From positions 3,346,535-3,410,534 of the forward strand of contig CM076652.1 in the NCBI GenBank assembly GCA_038496675.1: 64,000 bases of DNA. Reading direction: 5' to 3'. This DNA comes from Rachycentron canadum. Its lineage: Eukaryota > Chordata > Actinopteri > Carangiformes > Rachycentridae. Below the pieces are notes generated by a model that searched no databases, was not told the origin of the DNA, and worked only from the letters and a program-made list of their open reading frames with translations. The position numbers were made by a program, and so were the translations under genes. Shown here piece by piece: positions 23,501 to 38,600 of this stretch; the first letter of the stretch is position 1; each line of letters opens with the position of its first letter.

Positions 23501-26500
23501 AATGTTTTCTGGGCATTCAAAACTGATAAATACACCACCATAGGGTCAGATGCTTTTAAAACTGCATATACAACTGTAATTTTTATTTCTTTTAAAGTTA
23601 CAGTTTCTCTAAAATGTGAATTAATTTGCACTAACTTCAATGATCTCAGCCATGTCTATCAAATTAGAGCCACTCGGAGGGCGACGGCTGCTTTGGGCCA
23701 CGACAAAGGAGGTCGACTTTCAATCAAAGGGCCAAATCAAACAGATATCTGAGGTCATTTGTCCCATCAGCCGTCAGGTTTTTAAGCTGTCAAGTTGTTG
23801 GCCTAGTTGTCACACTCTACTGTATCTGATATGGTTTTATGTATCTATTTATTTATATTTTAGTACATTGCTAAATACTTTTTACTTCTTTTATCTTGCA
23901 CATGGTGTGTGCCTTCTGTGTCTAGAAATGTCGGAGCTCATGTGACACCAACAATTTCCTCCCCTGGATTAATATTTTGATTCTGATTTATTGTATTAGG
24001 TTGTGTTGACTACTGGTGCAAACCAAACTGCCTCTCAAATACAATAAAGACTTTCTAATCTAAAAAAATTATCTCAGCCCTGTGGCTCTAATGCTGTACA
24101 AGAGTTGATTTTACCTGGTAACCAGAGAAATTCATGTTCAGATGATCACGGATCACAAAAAGGCACAAACCACAGACAGAGGAGGCGCATGAAGGATACC
24201 ACAAGTAGAGAGACACAGTGCGTCTCGGTGGTAATTGATAATGACAACAGACGCCCACACCAATAAGGATGAAGTGACAGCACAAGTTTATGATCGTTAG
24301 AACTTCCTACCTTTTTAATTGTCAGCTTCCGCTGTCCTGACCGGAGCGCATGGGGGGGCGGGGGGGGATCAAGTTAACAGGTTGTTTAACAGCTTGTGAA
24401 ATAAGGCAGCATAGTAAAAAGACATGTTGTGCGTCTCACAGTGAACAAAAAGCACCTGCCGAGTTGGCAGCGAGAGGCTGGAGGCAGCAGATGAGTTTAC
24501 AGTGGGAGGACCACCCATGGCAGTCTGTCTGGTGCTTTAGGGGGGCAACAATGGTGAGGAATTACAGTCACAAACCCACCAAACGCCTCATCTCTGTCTG
24601 GACAAATCTGCCCCAGTTGCCCTGGGGATTTTTCCTACTGTAGAAAATCCTGTGTGTCCTCATTTAGAAATGGTAGAAAGTTATTTTAGAGCCTCTTGAA
24701 GTGATTGAGAAAAAATTTTCTAAAATTTACTGAGCATATTCTGTGGTAATTATCTTCTAAAGTTTCCCCTTCATAATGAACTTTTAATTTTGTAATATTA
24801 AATGTAATGCATGTAAAATTAATATTGAAAATCAATCCCTGTTTATATGAGCAGACAAAGAGTTTAAGGCACAATCAGCGATTTAAAAAAGATAACTGAC
24901 CAGAAATATTACAGATTGCACCTTTAAATAAAAATGGTTTACATTAGACAATTTATTTGGTTTGTACATTTATGGACTTTTCAAAATGGTGCTGATTAGA
25001 AATAATCTTAAAATGCATCTTCTGTAATGTCAGACCAATACGGCACATTACTTCACACAATGCTTTGGTCCCAACACCGTCATTGTTAGAGGTTTTAGCA
25101 AGTTGTCGACTCCTGTTTGTCAGCACTTGCACTCATTTCCATACAATCCCGTGTGTAGGCCGAACCCACACTGACTGGTTGTTACGGTTTCATCAACGCC
25201 TCTTCTCAAAAAAATATGGAGACGTCTTTGTTTGCTGTGACAACATGTTGTGTTTTGTCTAAACCACTGAGGCACTGACAGAGTTACAGTAAATGACACG
25301 TGGCATTAGATAAATATGATGAGCTGCTGCACTGATTCCACTATAAATAATGCTCGAAAATATCACCTGTTTTACACAGGTTCCCAAAAAAGAAAAGAAA
25401 AGAAAAAAAAAAAAAAATTATGACCATTTATGAGTAGCTTCTTTGACTGTTACAGCAGGGATTGTTACAACATGGTATGTATTTATATGTGTATTTATAC
25501 CCTCATATATTCCCAAACGCCAAATGTATCTAAGTGTCTTCAAATGAAACTGGGTCAAAAATCTAATTCTTAGAGTTTAAATCCAAATCATTTACCTACG
25601 AGTACAATATTATGGACTTTTTGGACCCACACAAGCACTTTATTAGTGACACCTGTACCTGCTTCTTTGTTCAGTAATTCAATCAGCCAATCAGGTGGCA
25701 GCAGTGCAATATATCAAATCCTAAGGTCAGTTGCTGATTTTCACACCAGTCTCTAGAGTTTTTTCTCAAGACATCGGAAAAATCTTGCAGATGGAAGGTC
25801 AGAGGTCAATAGACAGAGCTGACTGAAAGGAGGTTAATGGTGGAGGAGGTCACCGAGATAACCAAAAGTTATTTTTTCACCGTTTTCAGGCCTTTATTGC
25901 TGCGGTGACAGAGACAGGAAGGATGGAGAGGGAGAGCGAGGGGATGACAGAGAACAGTGGGTCGTGGGCTGGACTCAAACCGAGGCCACTGGAGTTAAGA
26001 CTAAGCCTTAATGGTACGCGCTCGTACGTACCAGGTGAACCACTGAAGCGCCCCCAGATAACCACTCTTTACAAGTGTGGTGAGCAGAGAAGCTGCAGAG
26101 CGATCAACGCATCCAACCTTGAGGTGGATGAGCTACAACAGCACAAAACCACGTCAGGATTCGGCCTCTGTCGGCCAAGAACTGAACCCTGAGGCTCAAA
26201 CCATGTTCGATTGAAATGATGTGATGCAGACATGAGGAATTGAAAGCAAATATTACCATTAGTACGGCATTCCTAATAAAGTGCTTTACCTCCACGTATG
26301 CAGCGTCAGCTTTTTCTGTCATTATAAAACATTCGATGACATAATTCAGTTTTAACTCACAAGCCCACAGGCCTGACGATGAGCCCATACAGCTTGTCTG
26401 TGTTATAACGTCCGTCACTGGGAACCAACAAGCTCATGTTCCATCCCAGTGAAATAACCTGAGATTTCCATGGCAACAGAGGAGACATTATTCTGCTGAG

Positions 26501-26578
26501 AGGCCGTCACTCAGCACCGAGGCTTATAAGAGCCCCATGAGTGTGTGTGTGTGTATATCAGCATATGAGAAAGAATGT

Positions 26579-26614
<36 letters not shown>

Positions 26615-29600
26615 GACATAATGGGTTTGAATGTGGAAACCTGAACCTCCTTGAGACTTTGCAGAGGCTCCAGCAGACGACTGACTGAGGTGCCAGATGA
26701 ATTTACGACAGAAATCTGCTTTGAAGCAACAAGCTATTTATATTTAACTAAAGAAACATTTTCTTCCATTTTTACATCAATACATTTGTCTTTTCCATCC
26801 GAGCCTTCTGTAAGTCTCAACTGTAGCCAAATATCATGAGTCCAAGACAAGACAGACTCATTTCCTTGGTCCTCCATTGCCTCTGTATTGTTGCAGCTGG
26901 AGGGTGTTTTCGCTTTGACTATTGATAGTTTCTTAAGGACTTATATGAATACTATTGTTTTATTAATGCTGTTTCCAGGTTTGATGTTATTCATGCATTG
27001 TTGTGGCTGTGTGAGGTAGTTGTCTATTGTTTGTGTGGTCCAAGGTGTAGCTCGTAATAGTCCACTGTGACTTAGACTCTATTGAGTGATGAGCTCCAGC
27101 AAAGGTGTTTACTGCGCTCAGTTTTCATGCTAAACAAACAGCATATTCTGTGGTCATGCTGTGTATTGAGGCACAGGAATTTCTATATACATTATTTGAC
27201 ATTTTTACCATACTACTGCACTGATTTATGGAGGCTCAACATTTACCTGCCCATCAAAACTTAAAACATTTTTTCACTGAGTGGAGCGGCTGTGGTCAGC
27301 TTTCATAGATTCAAGTGGTGAGTGGTTTTCATTGGCGCACAAAAGCTTTTAAAATATCCATTGAGCCATGCTTGCAGTGAGATACACTTCAGTTGATGCA
27401 CACCTCTTCTATCTGAATCGACAAGGACAAGCCTGTTGAGCTTGTACACTGCAATATAAAACTTGTGTTGAACACTCATGTGGTCCACCTGTACGTTCAG
27501 TCTGCTCCAAAAGCTTCTGTAAAGTCTAGTATTTGGGGAAAGATGTGATTGTACAGACATCAAATCAGGCCAAATTGTTCTTGGCTTTAAAAAAAAAAAA
27601 AAAAAAAGTGCTCCCTTCTCCACTGCCTTCATTTAACTTTTTATTCTTGCTCTTTAAATTATATATTTGTTTTATAATCTGTGTTTTAATCTGCTCTCAT
27701 ATTATGCTCTTTACCTCTATGTTATGCTTCCTTTATTCCTATGAAGAACATCAAATGACCTCTGTGTATATATGTATTGTATATATACAAATAAACCTGC
27801 TCTGCCTTGAAGCTTCCTGGAAATATTGGCTGGATTCATAAGCAGCTTGTGTTTTGAGGGGCGACCTGGTGTAAACATTGTGCACAGGCACCATTGACCA
27901 ATTGCTCCAATTTAATCACCTTGAATATGAATGAGGTATAGAATATTTAACTGTGCTGAGTTTATCGCTGACTTCCAGATAAATTCCATGAAATTTAAAC
28001 CCGTATTTTACTCAATTATTTTTGAAAACTTTAGTTTTCATTTATGCCGAATTGTATATTTGTTTGTAGACACATTTCATATTAAAGCTCACCTGCTTTT
28101 CTCTAAGTAAAAGTCTTTAGCTTAGCATAGAACTGGAATTATACCAACTAATCATTCGCCTCTTTACCTATAATTAGTCTCTAATTAAATGGTCCTTTAC
28201 AGGAAACTTCTCAGGAGATGACTGTTTTCTTCTATAAATTATGTTGTGCTTTGAATAAACAAGACCTGTGTAGTTTGCATTAGCAGCAACAGCTGCCATG
28301 ACAGAAGCAAAGATGAAATGAATGTACCTCTTCCAGTTGGCAGGCCTTGATGATGGAGGTGTAGCGGTACTCGTCGTAGGTCAGGCCAAACAGGATGTTG
28401 TCACGGATCGTCCCCGGCATAATCCAGGAAGTCTGCGGTGAGAAGGAGATGCGACCGCTGTGTCTGATTTTACCCTCCGACGGCACCAACTCTCCGAGGA
28501 TCATCATGAGCAGGGAACTCTGGAGGAAACGAGGAAGGGAACGGCATTAAGTTGGACTCAGTAGATCTTTTTGTAATTGTAACCTCTATAAATTCGACTG
28601 TAATTTGTTTTGGACGAGACAAGTTCTTTGACCCACCTTCCCCGAGCCAGTGGATCCAGCTACTGCCAGCATCTTGCCCTTCTCCAGGTACAGGCTGATG
28701 TTCTTGAGGACGGGCGTGACGTAGAGATTGGTGAAGAAGAGGCCGGCATCACCATTCAGGTGTCCATTGGCTTTGTTTTCCTGCTTAATCTTCTCAAACA
28801 GCTCACCGATGCCCTGCAGAAGAGTGAAAAGGAGGAGGGGGGCATTTTCTTTCACAGTTTATGCAGCAAGACACTGAAACAAAAATATGAATGTGGCAAA
28901 ACATCCTTTTGTAGATTACAGTTGCACTGAACCAGCTAAGGAATGTTTTTTATATCTAGAAACAGATTTAAATTACAATATCCATTACTTTTGTTATTTT
29001 ATACATGTCTCAAGCTTCAAAGATTATATAGGAGTTGATAGAAATTAATATTCTGAATTCACTCATCAAAAAAAGGTTCTGATTCTGTTTAGATTAAAGT
29101 AGCCTACTCTCCATAACCAACATTTTATAATGTTTCTCCTAAATATCAAAAGTCTGGAGTTTTTCAACACACAGAAAGAGACTAAATTACATATTATAAC
29201 TGCTATTTTCACAATCAAACATTCACTCAAGTCCACATTTCCCACATAAATGAACATATTTTGGCGAAGCGAACTAAAGCAAATATGTCTTAACCACACT
29301 GCAGTTGCATATATAACACAAAACTACTGGATCATTCCTCTACTCTCTCCCCCTGCATTTCCTGTCCTTTGATTCTGCTGCTGTCAAATAAAGAAAGTTA
29401 AACTTAATGTGCCGATCCTTTCTCTGACTCTCTTTTCAATGTGCCTTTGTTACACTTAACATCCTGTTTGTCCACTGTATTCAAATACTTTTACTGTGCT
29501 CTGTTGTGGTGTGTGATGCTTTATTACACTTCTTAAGAAGTGCACATCACTGTGGGTTTGTATATGCGCACAGAGTTTTGTCTTTGGTTTAGTTTACATA

Positions 29601-32600
29601 ACTTCAGCGGCTTCACAGCTGAGTGAGTGTGTCTGTCAGACAGTGACACTAGGCTCAGACCTCTGTGAGAAACTAGAGATTCTCTAAAGACAGAAGTCGA
29701 CTCCCAAAGCCTTCACAATGGCCTTATTTCACCTCATCTGTCACCCGCCTGTGTAAAGATTAAAAGGTGATACATCTCGCTGTTAGAAAAGGGGAACTCT
29801 GCTTGACTTGCCGGCTTAATCATTGACCTCTGTGACATTTTATGGGTCAGCGTTCCTCTAATGCTGGGGCTTGCTGTGGTCTGTGTAGGTTTGTCTGAGT
29901 GATTCTCATTCTAATGAGCTGACGTACATGCTGTCAGCAGTAAAGAAAGGCAACACCCCTCCCATTCATCTGCGAATGGCACATTCCAGGAAGAGGAGAA
30001 GGCAAGAGGAGAGTCTGGGAATTAGGTGATGAACACAAGTCTGAATCTCAAAGGATAGATTCAGCGTTCCCAGCAAAGTTTGATGACGACACTGGGGTAA
30101 TTAATTATGCAAAGTGACAGAGGGGGGAAAAAAAATGCAGTTGGATGTTGGTTTTCTCACGGTATTGGATGGTCAATGAATCACACCTGTTAGAGCCAGT
30201 TTACAGCCTCTGCCTATAGATAAGATTATAATAATACCCACTTAACTATTATACCTGTAATACATTTATAGTTTAAACATACACACATACAGTGCCTGTC
30301 ATTATCTAGAGAAAGCATACAAAGAAACAAACTGTTTCTTTCCTTTGCTCATTCACAAAGAAACAGCTGAATAATTCAAATTAGAGCTGCATAATTAATT
30401 GAAATATCATTGAAATCGCAATATGGCCAAGTGCAATATCCCAAAAATTGCATTTTTATATATTTTTTTTTTTTTTTTTAGATCAAATAAAATTCAAACA
30501 ACCATGTCTACTGAAATCGTATCACATCTCAATCACCACATCTGCCAACATAATCACAATATGATTTTTTTTGGTGCAGCAGCAATTTCATTATTATTCA
30601 ATTGTGCTTAAACTGCATCATTAAAATAAACTTGTGTTGAGCAGTAAAAACCTCAAAAATTGATCAATTTTAAACAAAATCTTTCATGGACAAAATTATG
30701 TGTTTTGCATAAAAACCAGATCAACCAGTTTTCCCTCCCTCTCAAACCACAGTTTGATTCCACATCACTGTATCAACGTTGTGCACATATTAGATAAATA
30801 TCACTTTCAGTTGTGACACACAGAGATGAACAAACCTCGTCCCAGGACGCAGACACATTGACCAGCTCCAGCTCAGTCATGGTCAGGTTATATTCCAGGA
30901 CTCTGTATTCTTCTTTCATCAGGAATTCCTGGGGAAAAAAAACAATTACATCTACGTTTCATATGCACTGCATGTTCATTTGTTCTGTACAACCTGTTGT
31001 TGTGAATCTGCCGACTATGTGTTGGTTTCAATGACATTTCTAGCAGCAGTAAAGGCGTACACAACTGATCCGTGCCCCTTAGCACCACACCTCTCTCTGC
31101 ACCCACCTCGATCTTCTGGACCAGCGCCAGCGTGTCGTACCACATCTGGATGGAGCCCGGCAGCTGCCGCGTCAGCGTCATCCGCAGAACCATGCAGTAA
31201 GAGGCGGTGGTGAAGATTCGACGCAGGATGATGCCTTTGCTGAGTGCATGAGGCACAATGGCTGACACAATGACCAAGATGGCGGAGAAGAAGTAGGAGG
31301 CGCTGTAGAAGTAACGCAGGGAACCGATCTTCCTCGTCAGCGTCATCTCATCTCTAAGGAGGGAGGGGAAAAAAATAAACATTGTAATATAATGCTAGTA
31401 CAGTAGAGGTTTCATTAGCGTCAGTTCATATTTAAGCTAGCAGAGGAACGTTCATTAATATTGCAACCAAAATCAAAAAAAGGCCTTTTGGTCAGTCAGC
31501 AGTGCATCAGTTTTTCATGCTGCTGTTATCAGGTAAACGTGAGTCTTGGTGTCTCTGTGTTAGCTCTGATACTAATCAAAGTAATTCTGCACCATGACAT
31601 CAAAACTCTTTCCCGTACTTTTAATGCACTTGCCAATTACAGCGATCGTGATCCTGGCACTGACAGGCATGAGTGACGCCAGTGTGGTTCTGCAGGTTGC
31701 CCACGTTTTAACATCTCGCTCTCAATTCTGGCACCAGGTCAACTCCATTCCTACTCTGCAGTCAAAGCCTTTCAAGTGTGATGTCGGCCGACTTCTCTGT
31801 GCGGCTTCCAGTTATTTATTACAGTGTATCTATGATACATGATACACTGGACATGGAGGATAGAAGAAGTGAAATGTGATTATGGGCTTTACACTGTGTG
31901 TGATTGTATGGCTCAAATCTCCATAGTGCAATCAAAGCTCTCGCTTTCCCTCATCCTTTTTAAAGTGGCTTTAAGCCAACTAATACCTGACTTTAGGATG
32001 TTTAAACAACTTATTTAAAGGTCTTTTCATCATTTAAATGACCAGCAGGGCAAAGATGAGTGTTTCCCCATCAACCTAGAGAGGATAGCCATGGTAATAA
32101 CTAAAATAATTTTTTCTTCTCTTCAGCAGTTGTGTGTGCGTTTGTGTCGTGGTGGTAGTGGTGTCGTACTGCCTGATGTTCTTGATGATGGTTTCCATCA
32201 CCTCCTCCCAGCCGTACGCCTTCACAGAGTGGATGTTCTCCACAATCTCCGAGGTGAGAGCCAGACGGCGGCTGATCATCCCCGCTCGCTTCACCCTGTC
32301 CACAGGAGATTTGACCAGTTTTTAAAAAAATGATGACGATTTCTGTATGCACACTCAGGAACATGTGTACACAAATGCACTAGCAGGGACTACAGGATAA
32401 GTACAACACATGACTATGAAAGTAACAGCAAAACATGTATTTAGTCTGAGACCCCTTCTCCAGCGTATGTGTGATAGTGTTTCCCTACCGGTGAGGTCCC
32501 ATCTTCTGCGAGAGCCAGGCCTGGATGATGCCCAGCAGGGTCAGAGCTGCCAGGGCGCAGAAGCCGTTCACCTCAATCAGCTCCCATATCAGACCCACAC

Positions 32601-35600
32601 ACAGTATACACTGCAGGGGGGTGATCCACACAAAGTGGGCCAGACCCAGACTCTGGAATACACACACACAGAACAACTTTTATCAAAGCAGCAATAACAT
32701 TTTAAAACAGTTACAAAAAGTGCTTTTCAGGACAAGATAAAAGGAGGATGAGCAATAAAAAAAAAAAATAAAATAAACCACTAACTGTTTTGAAACTGAT
32801 AAAAATAGAATAAAAAAAGTTGGTTTTGGCAATTTAATGTAGTAAACTTAAAAACCTTTTGGAAAAACATTGTTGTTTTCTAGCGTTTTTCTTCTGCTTT
32901 TGAGAAGCTTTGAGAACCAGACCCACTGTTACAAATTCTAGGAGCAACCACCGCTTCATCTACTGCAATAAATATAAAAGCACAAGTGGTGTCAGTGGAT
33001 CTGCAATGTGCTGATGGTGCAAGTCCGGAACAGGCCTTAAAAGTCATCAGTAAAATCTTAAAGATTAAATGAAAAAGAGATATTAAAATGGGTGGTGAGC
33101 GATAAGGTCTCATCTTCTGGTTTTCATGACTGGCTGTTGCATTTGGACCTTGTAGACTTTGTTGGCTCATACGTGTATAAAAAGAGTTGCAAGAGATAAA
33201 AGCATGTACTCCACTGAAGCACTATCTTCCTATGTTTGAATAGCATACAGTCACAACCTGTGGGTTTAGAAAAAAAGGCCAGCAGGTCTGGTTAGCTAAC
33301 TGTAAACAAAACAGAACCCTGTACAACGCAGGCGAACAGCTAACTATGCTAGCAGCAAACATCAACCGTGTAGTCAGCCGTATTTTGGTATAAACAAGAG
33401 GGGTTTGCAACATATAGTACTGGTGTACAGACAGTACACAGGTTATCCTATTCTGTTCTATGTCTGAAGAATAAAATAGAAGCTGTCTACTTAAATAAAT
33501 CTGGTTTTGACCCAGAATGCAGATGTTTTAATATCATCATCTCATTTCATCAATGGTGTTTCACCTACATGATGATGCGTATATTGAATTGAACTGAATG
33601 CCTTTTTGTTCCCGCACAACTGTACAAAGAAATTTGCTTTGCAGCCTTTGAGACGGTAAACACAAGGTAAAAAAATATAATAAATAAAAGCAATGCATCT
33701 TACTCTAGCATTATAGACAATAATGTGGTAGCACATTACTGCCTAGTTTTTGCGTTATAGTGAAGTTGGGGTGGAGGGGTACAGCTTTTATATGTATAAA
33801 TGTTACTTCAATTGTTTCTATCAATGTTGAGCATTTTTTCCCCCCACTGTAATTTGTAACTGCTGTGAATCCAAGCTAACTAAAATGAGTGACTAATACA
33901 ATATAATATATGTTTTATGTGTCTACATTACTTCAACCATGGTGGAATGACCTGGTCCTGTGGTTAAAGGAAACCCAACCAGTGAAACATGATGGTGCTG
34001 GTGATTCCACTGAGTAAGTTTTTATATTTTTACATTAATGCACATTAAATATTCTGAAGACAATAGAGTGAATGTGTGATAACACAGACAGTGGAAGGCA
34101 AAATAGGGTGAATGTGTCCAAACACAAAAGCAGCTTGAGTGAGGAAGAAAGTCAATCAAACAAACAAGAAGAATCCAGTTATAGCTGTGGTGGTGAATCT
34201 CAGCTGCACTGTAGGTGAGAAACTTTCTCAGTTGTCAACACAGTGAGCTCAATCTGATCCTCTCACCTGAGAGGGAATCAGCTCTTCCCTTCTTTCATCA
34301 CACACACACACACAAGTTAATGCCCCCACCCCTACCCGACCAAGAGGAGAACGGTGCATTAGCCAGACCACATCCAAGCCAGGTGATAATTATCTCAAAG
34401 CAGGTGGCAGAGTGTTTCCACATTCAGCGCCTCAGTGAGACCGAAGGCAAGACTCAGTTCAGCTTCTACACACAAACACACACATATGGACACTTACCCT
34501 GCAGCTATGTTGTCTTGCATAATCAGAAATGTTAGAAAACATGTTGCTTATGTACATACAGCTAGTTGTGTTTGTATGTGTATTGATCCAGATCTATTGT
34601 TCTACAATTGTCCCTCAGAGTGAAGAACAGAGGTGAGTGTTTGGTAATAAGAAGGATTCAGTAAGGACAGTGAGGGTGTGAACTGTCACCCATTTCCCCC
34701 TCATCCTGCCCACAGCAACATAAACAGGTGTTTATGAGTGGAAAACTACTCCACTGTTCTTCTCACTTGAACCTTGAGCGTCCTTAGGGAATTTCTGTCT
34801 AATTTTTGGGATATTTTGTCATAAATTTGGGGGTTTTCAGAATTTCAACCTGAGCTGCTCTAATACATCTATAATAAACAAAATGGTTAAACTCAGGACC
34901 TTAAGGCCCATTGAAACCCATTACAACTGCATTTCTATTGTTTTTTTTTTCCCACATTACAATACTATTTAACAATACATAAAAATAAACAATTAAAAAC
35001 ACTCCATTTTATTTAAATGATTCTAAATTCCTGGCACCAAAGTCTCTAAGTTTCTACCATTTTCCACCAGAAGTCATGTTTGGTCTATGAAGCAAATACA
35101 AACATTTTCCTGGTGTCCACTAAGAGTGTTGCTTTATGATGCTGAACTCTAGGCCACTGAAATATATACATACAACTAAATTGGTGATTAATTTAAGTAT
35201 TGAGAAATTATTATGAATGTGTCCACATGCATGTATTCGCACCTCCTCTCTCACCCATACGCCCGCCCAGTCACAACACAATTCACAACACGTGAAAGCT
35301 TCCAAACTCGTTTGAATATCAACGTATTTCTGTGGTAGGGGTGTGTGCATCTTTATGACCTAGCTCACCCCAACTGAATTAGGGATGAAGAACAGGATGC
35401 ATACTGTGGCATGTAAGAACCTCATTCAGGTTTCTGACAGTTCATCTTTGCAGGAGCGTCGTCAATTGAAGTTAAGCAGTAGTTGATCAGCAATTGAAGA
35501 AAATGTTGCTAAATTGTGTGATGATGATCTCTCTCTATGAAAAGGAGATTCTGATTTGGTCGTGATCATAAAATGTGTTTTCACTCTACACTATTACCGA

Positions 35601-38600
35601 TAATATGATGTGGAAACCAAATCCAGTCTATCCAGACTAATTAATGAGTTCATACAGACACAGAGTATATCGGCTCTTAAGGCATCAGGGCACCTGCTCG
35701 GAGACCGTCATTAATCTGAATACTGTTAAGCTCATGTAAAGAGTAATACGAATAATCAGATTCATATTCCAAATATGATCAAAACCAGGATAAGATTTAA
35801 AACCAGGTTACTAAAGTGCATATGAATGAGTAATGAAATCAGCATCAGCATTCCTTGTAGCTGTAACCTCAGCCAGCAGGTACTTTACATTTATATCTGG
35901 AGCATCTGAATTGGTAGAAATGACTCAGGAATTAGCTGTTGTTTATAGGATAGACTGAAAGAAACACCTGCTTCAAGACATGTGGGTTTTCTCACCTCAT
36001 CCAGCTTGTTGAGGTGGGCGGACATCAGACTGACCAGCTGACCGGTGCTGATCTTATCCAAGACTCTGCTGGATAACTTCAGGGTCTGAAAGGGTCAAAA
36101 GGTCGGAGGTCAGTTGGAGCAAAAAAGGGGAGAAAAGTGAATCAGAGGAGAGGAAGGCAGTGACACGTGACCAGGTTTTGACACCAGGCTGTCATGCCCC
36201 TCGCAGCATCCTAAGGATTGTCAGTGCTGGACTTCCACATGTGAGAGGCTTTCTGGGAATGTTCCGGTAGGCATGCTAAACAAGATGGAAGCATTTAGCT
36301 GACGAGGCAGCTTTGGAGAAATGAGTCTATACAACAACAATAAGAGAAATGAAAACAGTTTTTTCAGCTGACAAATGCTCACAAATAAGTACTATCTAAT
36401 CAGCTGGGTTGTGTTGTCTTGTACTGACAACTACATGTTACAGCAGCACTTCTCAGTAGCGACTGTTTGACAGTATTATTAGGGAAATAGCCCTCAGTGC
36501 CACTGTTTGCAAGTTCTTAACTTTTTTCCCCACTTCACCAACACAAAGTTTTTAACTGTGCAAATTGTTATTAAAAACGTTTTCAAATTTCAGTTTTCAT
36601 TAAAGAAAAACCCAAAACAAAAAAGGTAAGTGCCCTCCACTTGCCTTCTTGTATATGAGACTGAAGAGGGCAATGCGGATCTGCATGCCCAGGTGATGTA
36701 GGCCGAAGATGGCAGGCTGCAGCAGGAGGAAGCGGGCGGTGAAGAGGAGGGTGAGGCCCAGGGCCAGGAAGAATCCCTGCCTCCTCTCCGGAGCATGGAA
36801 CGGGTCAAAGGAGGCAATGATACGGCCGAGAAGCTGAGGCTGTACCGTCTTGGAAGCCTCCTACAGTAAGAGGAAGGAGATTATAATCATTACAATAATA
36901 CATCATTTTGCAGTGCAGGTCGCTCATAATAAATGATTGACTAATTTTATTTTTATTATCTAGACATATTCATCTACCTTTTGATCCTGATCTATAATAA
37001 TATACATATACTGTTAACCCCCCCACAAAAAAAAACAAAAAAAAACAAAACATGCAGCTCTTTAATATCTAACAGCCATTCTCGTTGCCATGACAACCCC
37101 CTCCAACTGCAGTTGCCACCTTCCCCATGAGGCCAGGACAGTGAGGCAGTTTGTGACACTATGGCGCGACATGCTTGTGATGTTTGTACGTCACGACAGT
37201 GTAGGGCCTCTGCACTGGGACAACAGTGTTAACAGGTAACACACAGACAGACACACACAAACTAAAAAGGTGGAGCAGTGAAACAGCACTGTGGAAACCG
37301 TGGGAATGTTTAAAACTAATCGTGTAATCGTGATCTGATGGTAACCCATTTGATTATTTTTGTTGGTGTTTACCTAAAAATATTCAATGTCAATAAATTT
37401 GAGAAAACTTTAATTACAGATATTCACAAATGGGATTCTGGGATTTTAATAGCCTCCACATCTATTATAGCATTGTTATCTAATTATACTAAAAGACAAT
37501 AAATATCATGAAATCAACATAAATTTAATTGGTGATGTATGCATTATAGAGAAGGAAATAATTTAAGTCAATTATAAACAATTTCTGGTTATGGCTTCTC
37601 AGCTGAAATGTTACTTTTTCTCTGTTTTATGTCACTAAACTGAATAACCTCTGGTCATTATTATTATTATTATTATTATTATCTAAGAAGGACTTGTGAT
37701 GTGCCCCTCTGCCTTCAGATTAATGTATGGTTGGGATAAGGTCCAACCTCCCATGATGCTGAACAGTCACTATGGAAATTACATGTTTGGATGTGTGGAC
37801 ACATGGATGTATTGGTCATCAGTTAAACTGTATCAGACAGATAACAATGACTGTTTATTCCCTGTTTTATTTCCTTTTTACTTCCAAGAGCTTATAAGCC
37901 TTAAAGGAAGTATGTTTTAGGTTTTCTATCCCTAATCACATAATAACCAATCATCAATACTAAACAACATTTTTTTATAGCATTGAGTTCAACCTAAAAC
38001 TTAAATCTACTTCACTTACAAAACAGACAAAGCTAACATCACACAAAGTTAATTTCTATCTGAAATGCCCAACAGAGTGATCCATTCTGGCAGAAATAAT
38101 ACCACACATTCATTTAGTAACGTCTGATCAGCTTCGTCCACATGGGACAGACTGTCGGACTCACCCCGAGATAGAGGAGGATACCAAAGAAGGCGAAAGG
38201 CCCGAAGAAGCAGCGGGCCAGCGCTCGCAGCAGCCTGGGCTTGTTCTTGGCTGACACCAGCTCCCTGTCCCATTCTCTGCAGGGAGGACAGAGTTACAAC
38301 ACAGTAAACAGCTGTGCAGACACAGTGGGAGAACAACACATCCACCAGCCAAATGCCAGCAAGTGTTTGGCTGTTGCTATTCTATCTGTCTACTACCACT
38401 TTGGCAATAGACCAGCTGTCCAGTATTTAAGAGTCCTTCCTGCAACTTTGGCTGGTGATTCGGTCACGGAATGAGAACAGATTGACACGTTTATTTTTCT
38501 GCTGAATTTGAAGGTTTGTCAGAATTTATCTTAATTTTTATTTGTAAATCTCCAGCTTGTTGCAAGCCCGCCACAATACTGTTGGATTAATTTCCGACAA

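Larger units (their letters stand above)
22701..28327 (-). other. cftr intron 11 (5627 bp, longest cftr intron)
   Basis: Carries a Tc1-like element with a nested SINE (25634-26285), a possible LINE 3' end (about 23690-24065), a GT microsatellite (26581-26612), a G-run (24350-24369) and A-runs. No exon recognised. Confidence 0.75.

Noticed and set aside
24350..24369. G-run as a possible G-quadruplex element
   Set aside because: Only two long G blocks, isolated in an intron with no conserved context visible.
32161..32172. GC donor at the cftr exon 7 end (ATCAG|gcagta)
   Set aside because: A normal GT two bases further (AGGCA|gtacga) gives Q291, the conserved NIRQ and the human exon length, so no GC donor is needed here.
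38049..38352. Two minus-strand ORFs across cftr exon 3 in wrong frames
   Set aside because: Only the third frame (REWDREL...ILLYLG) matches CFTR and joins exons 2 and 4.
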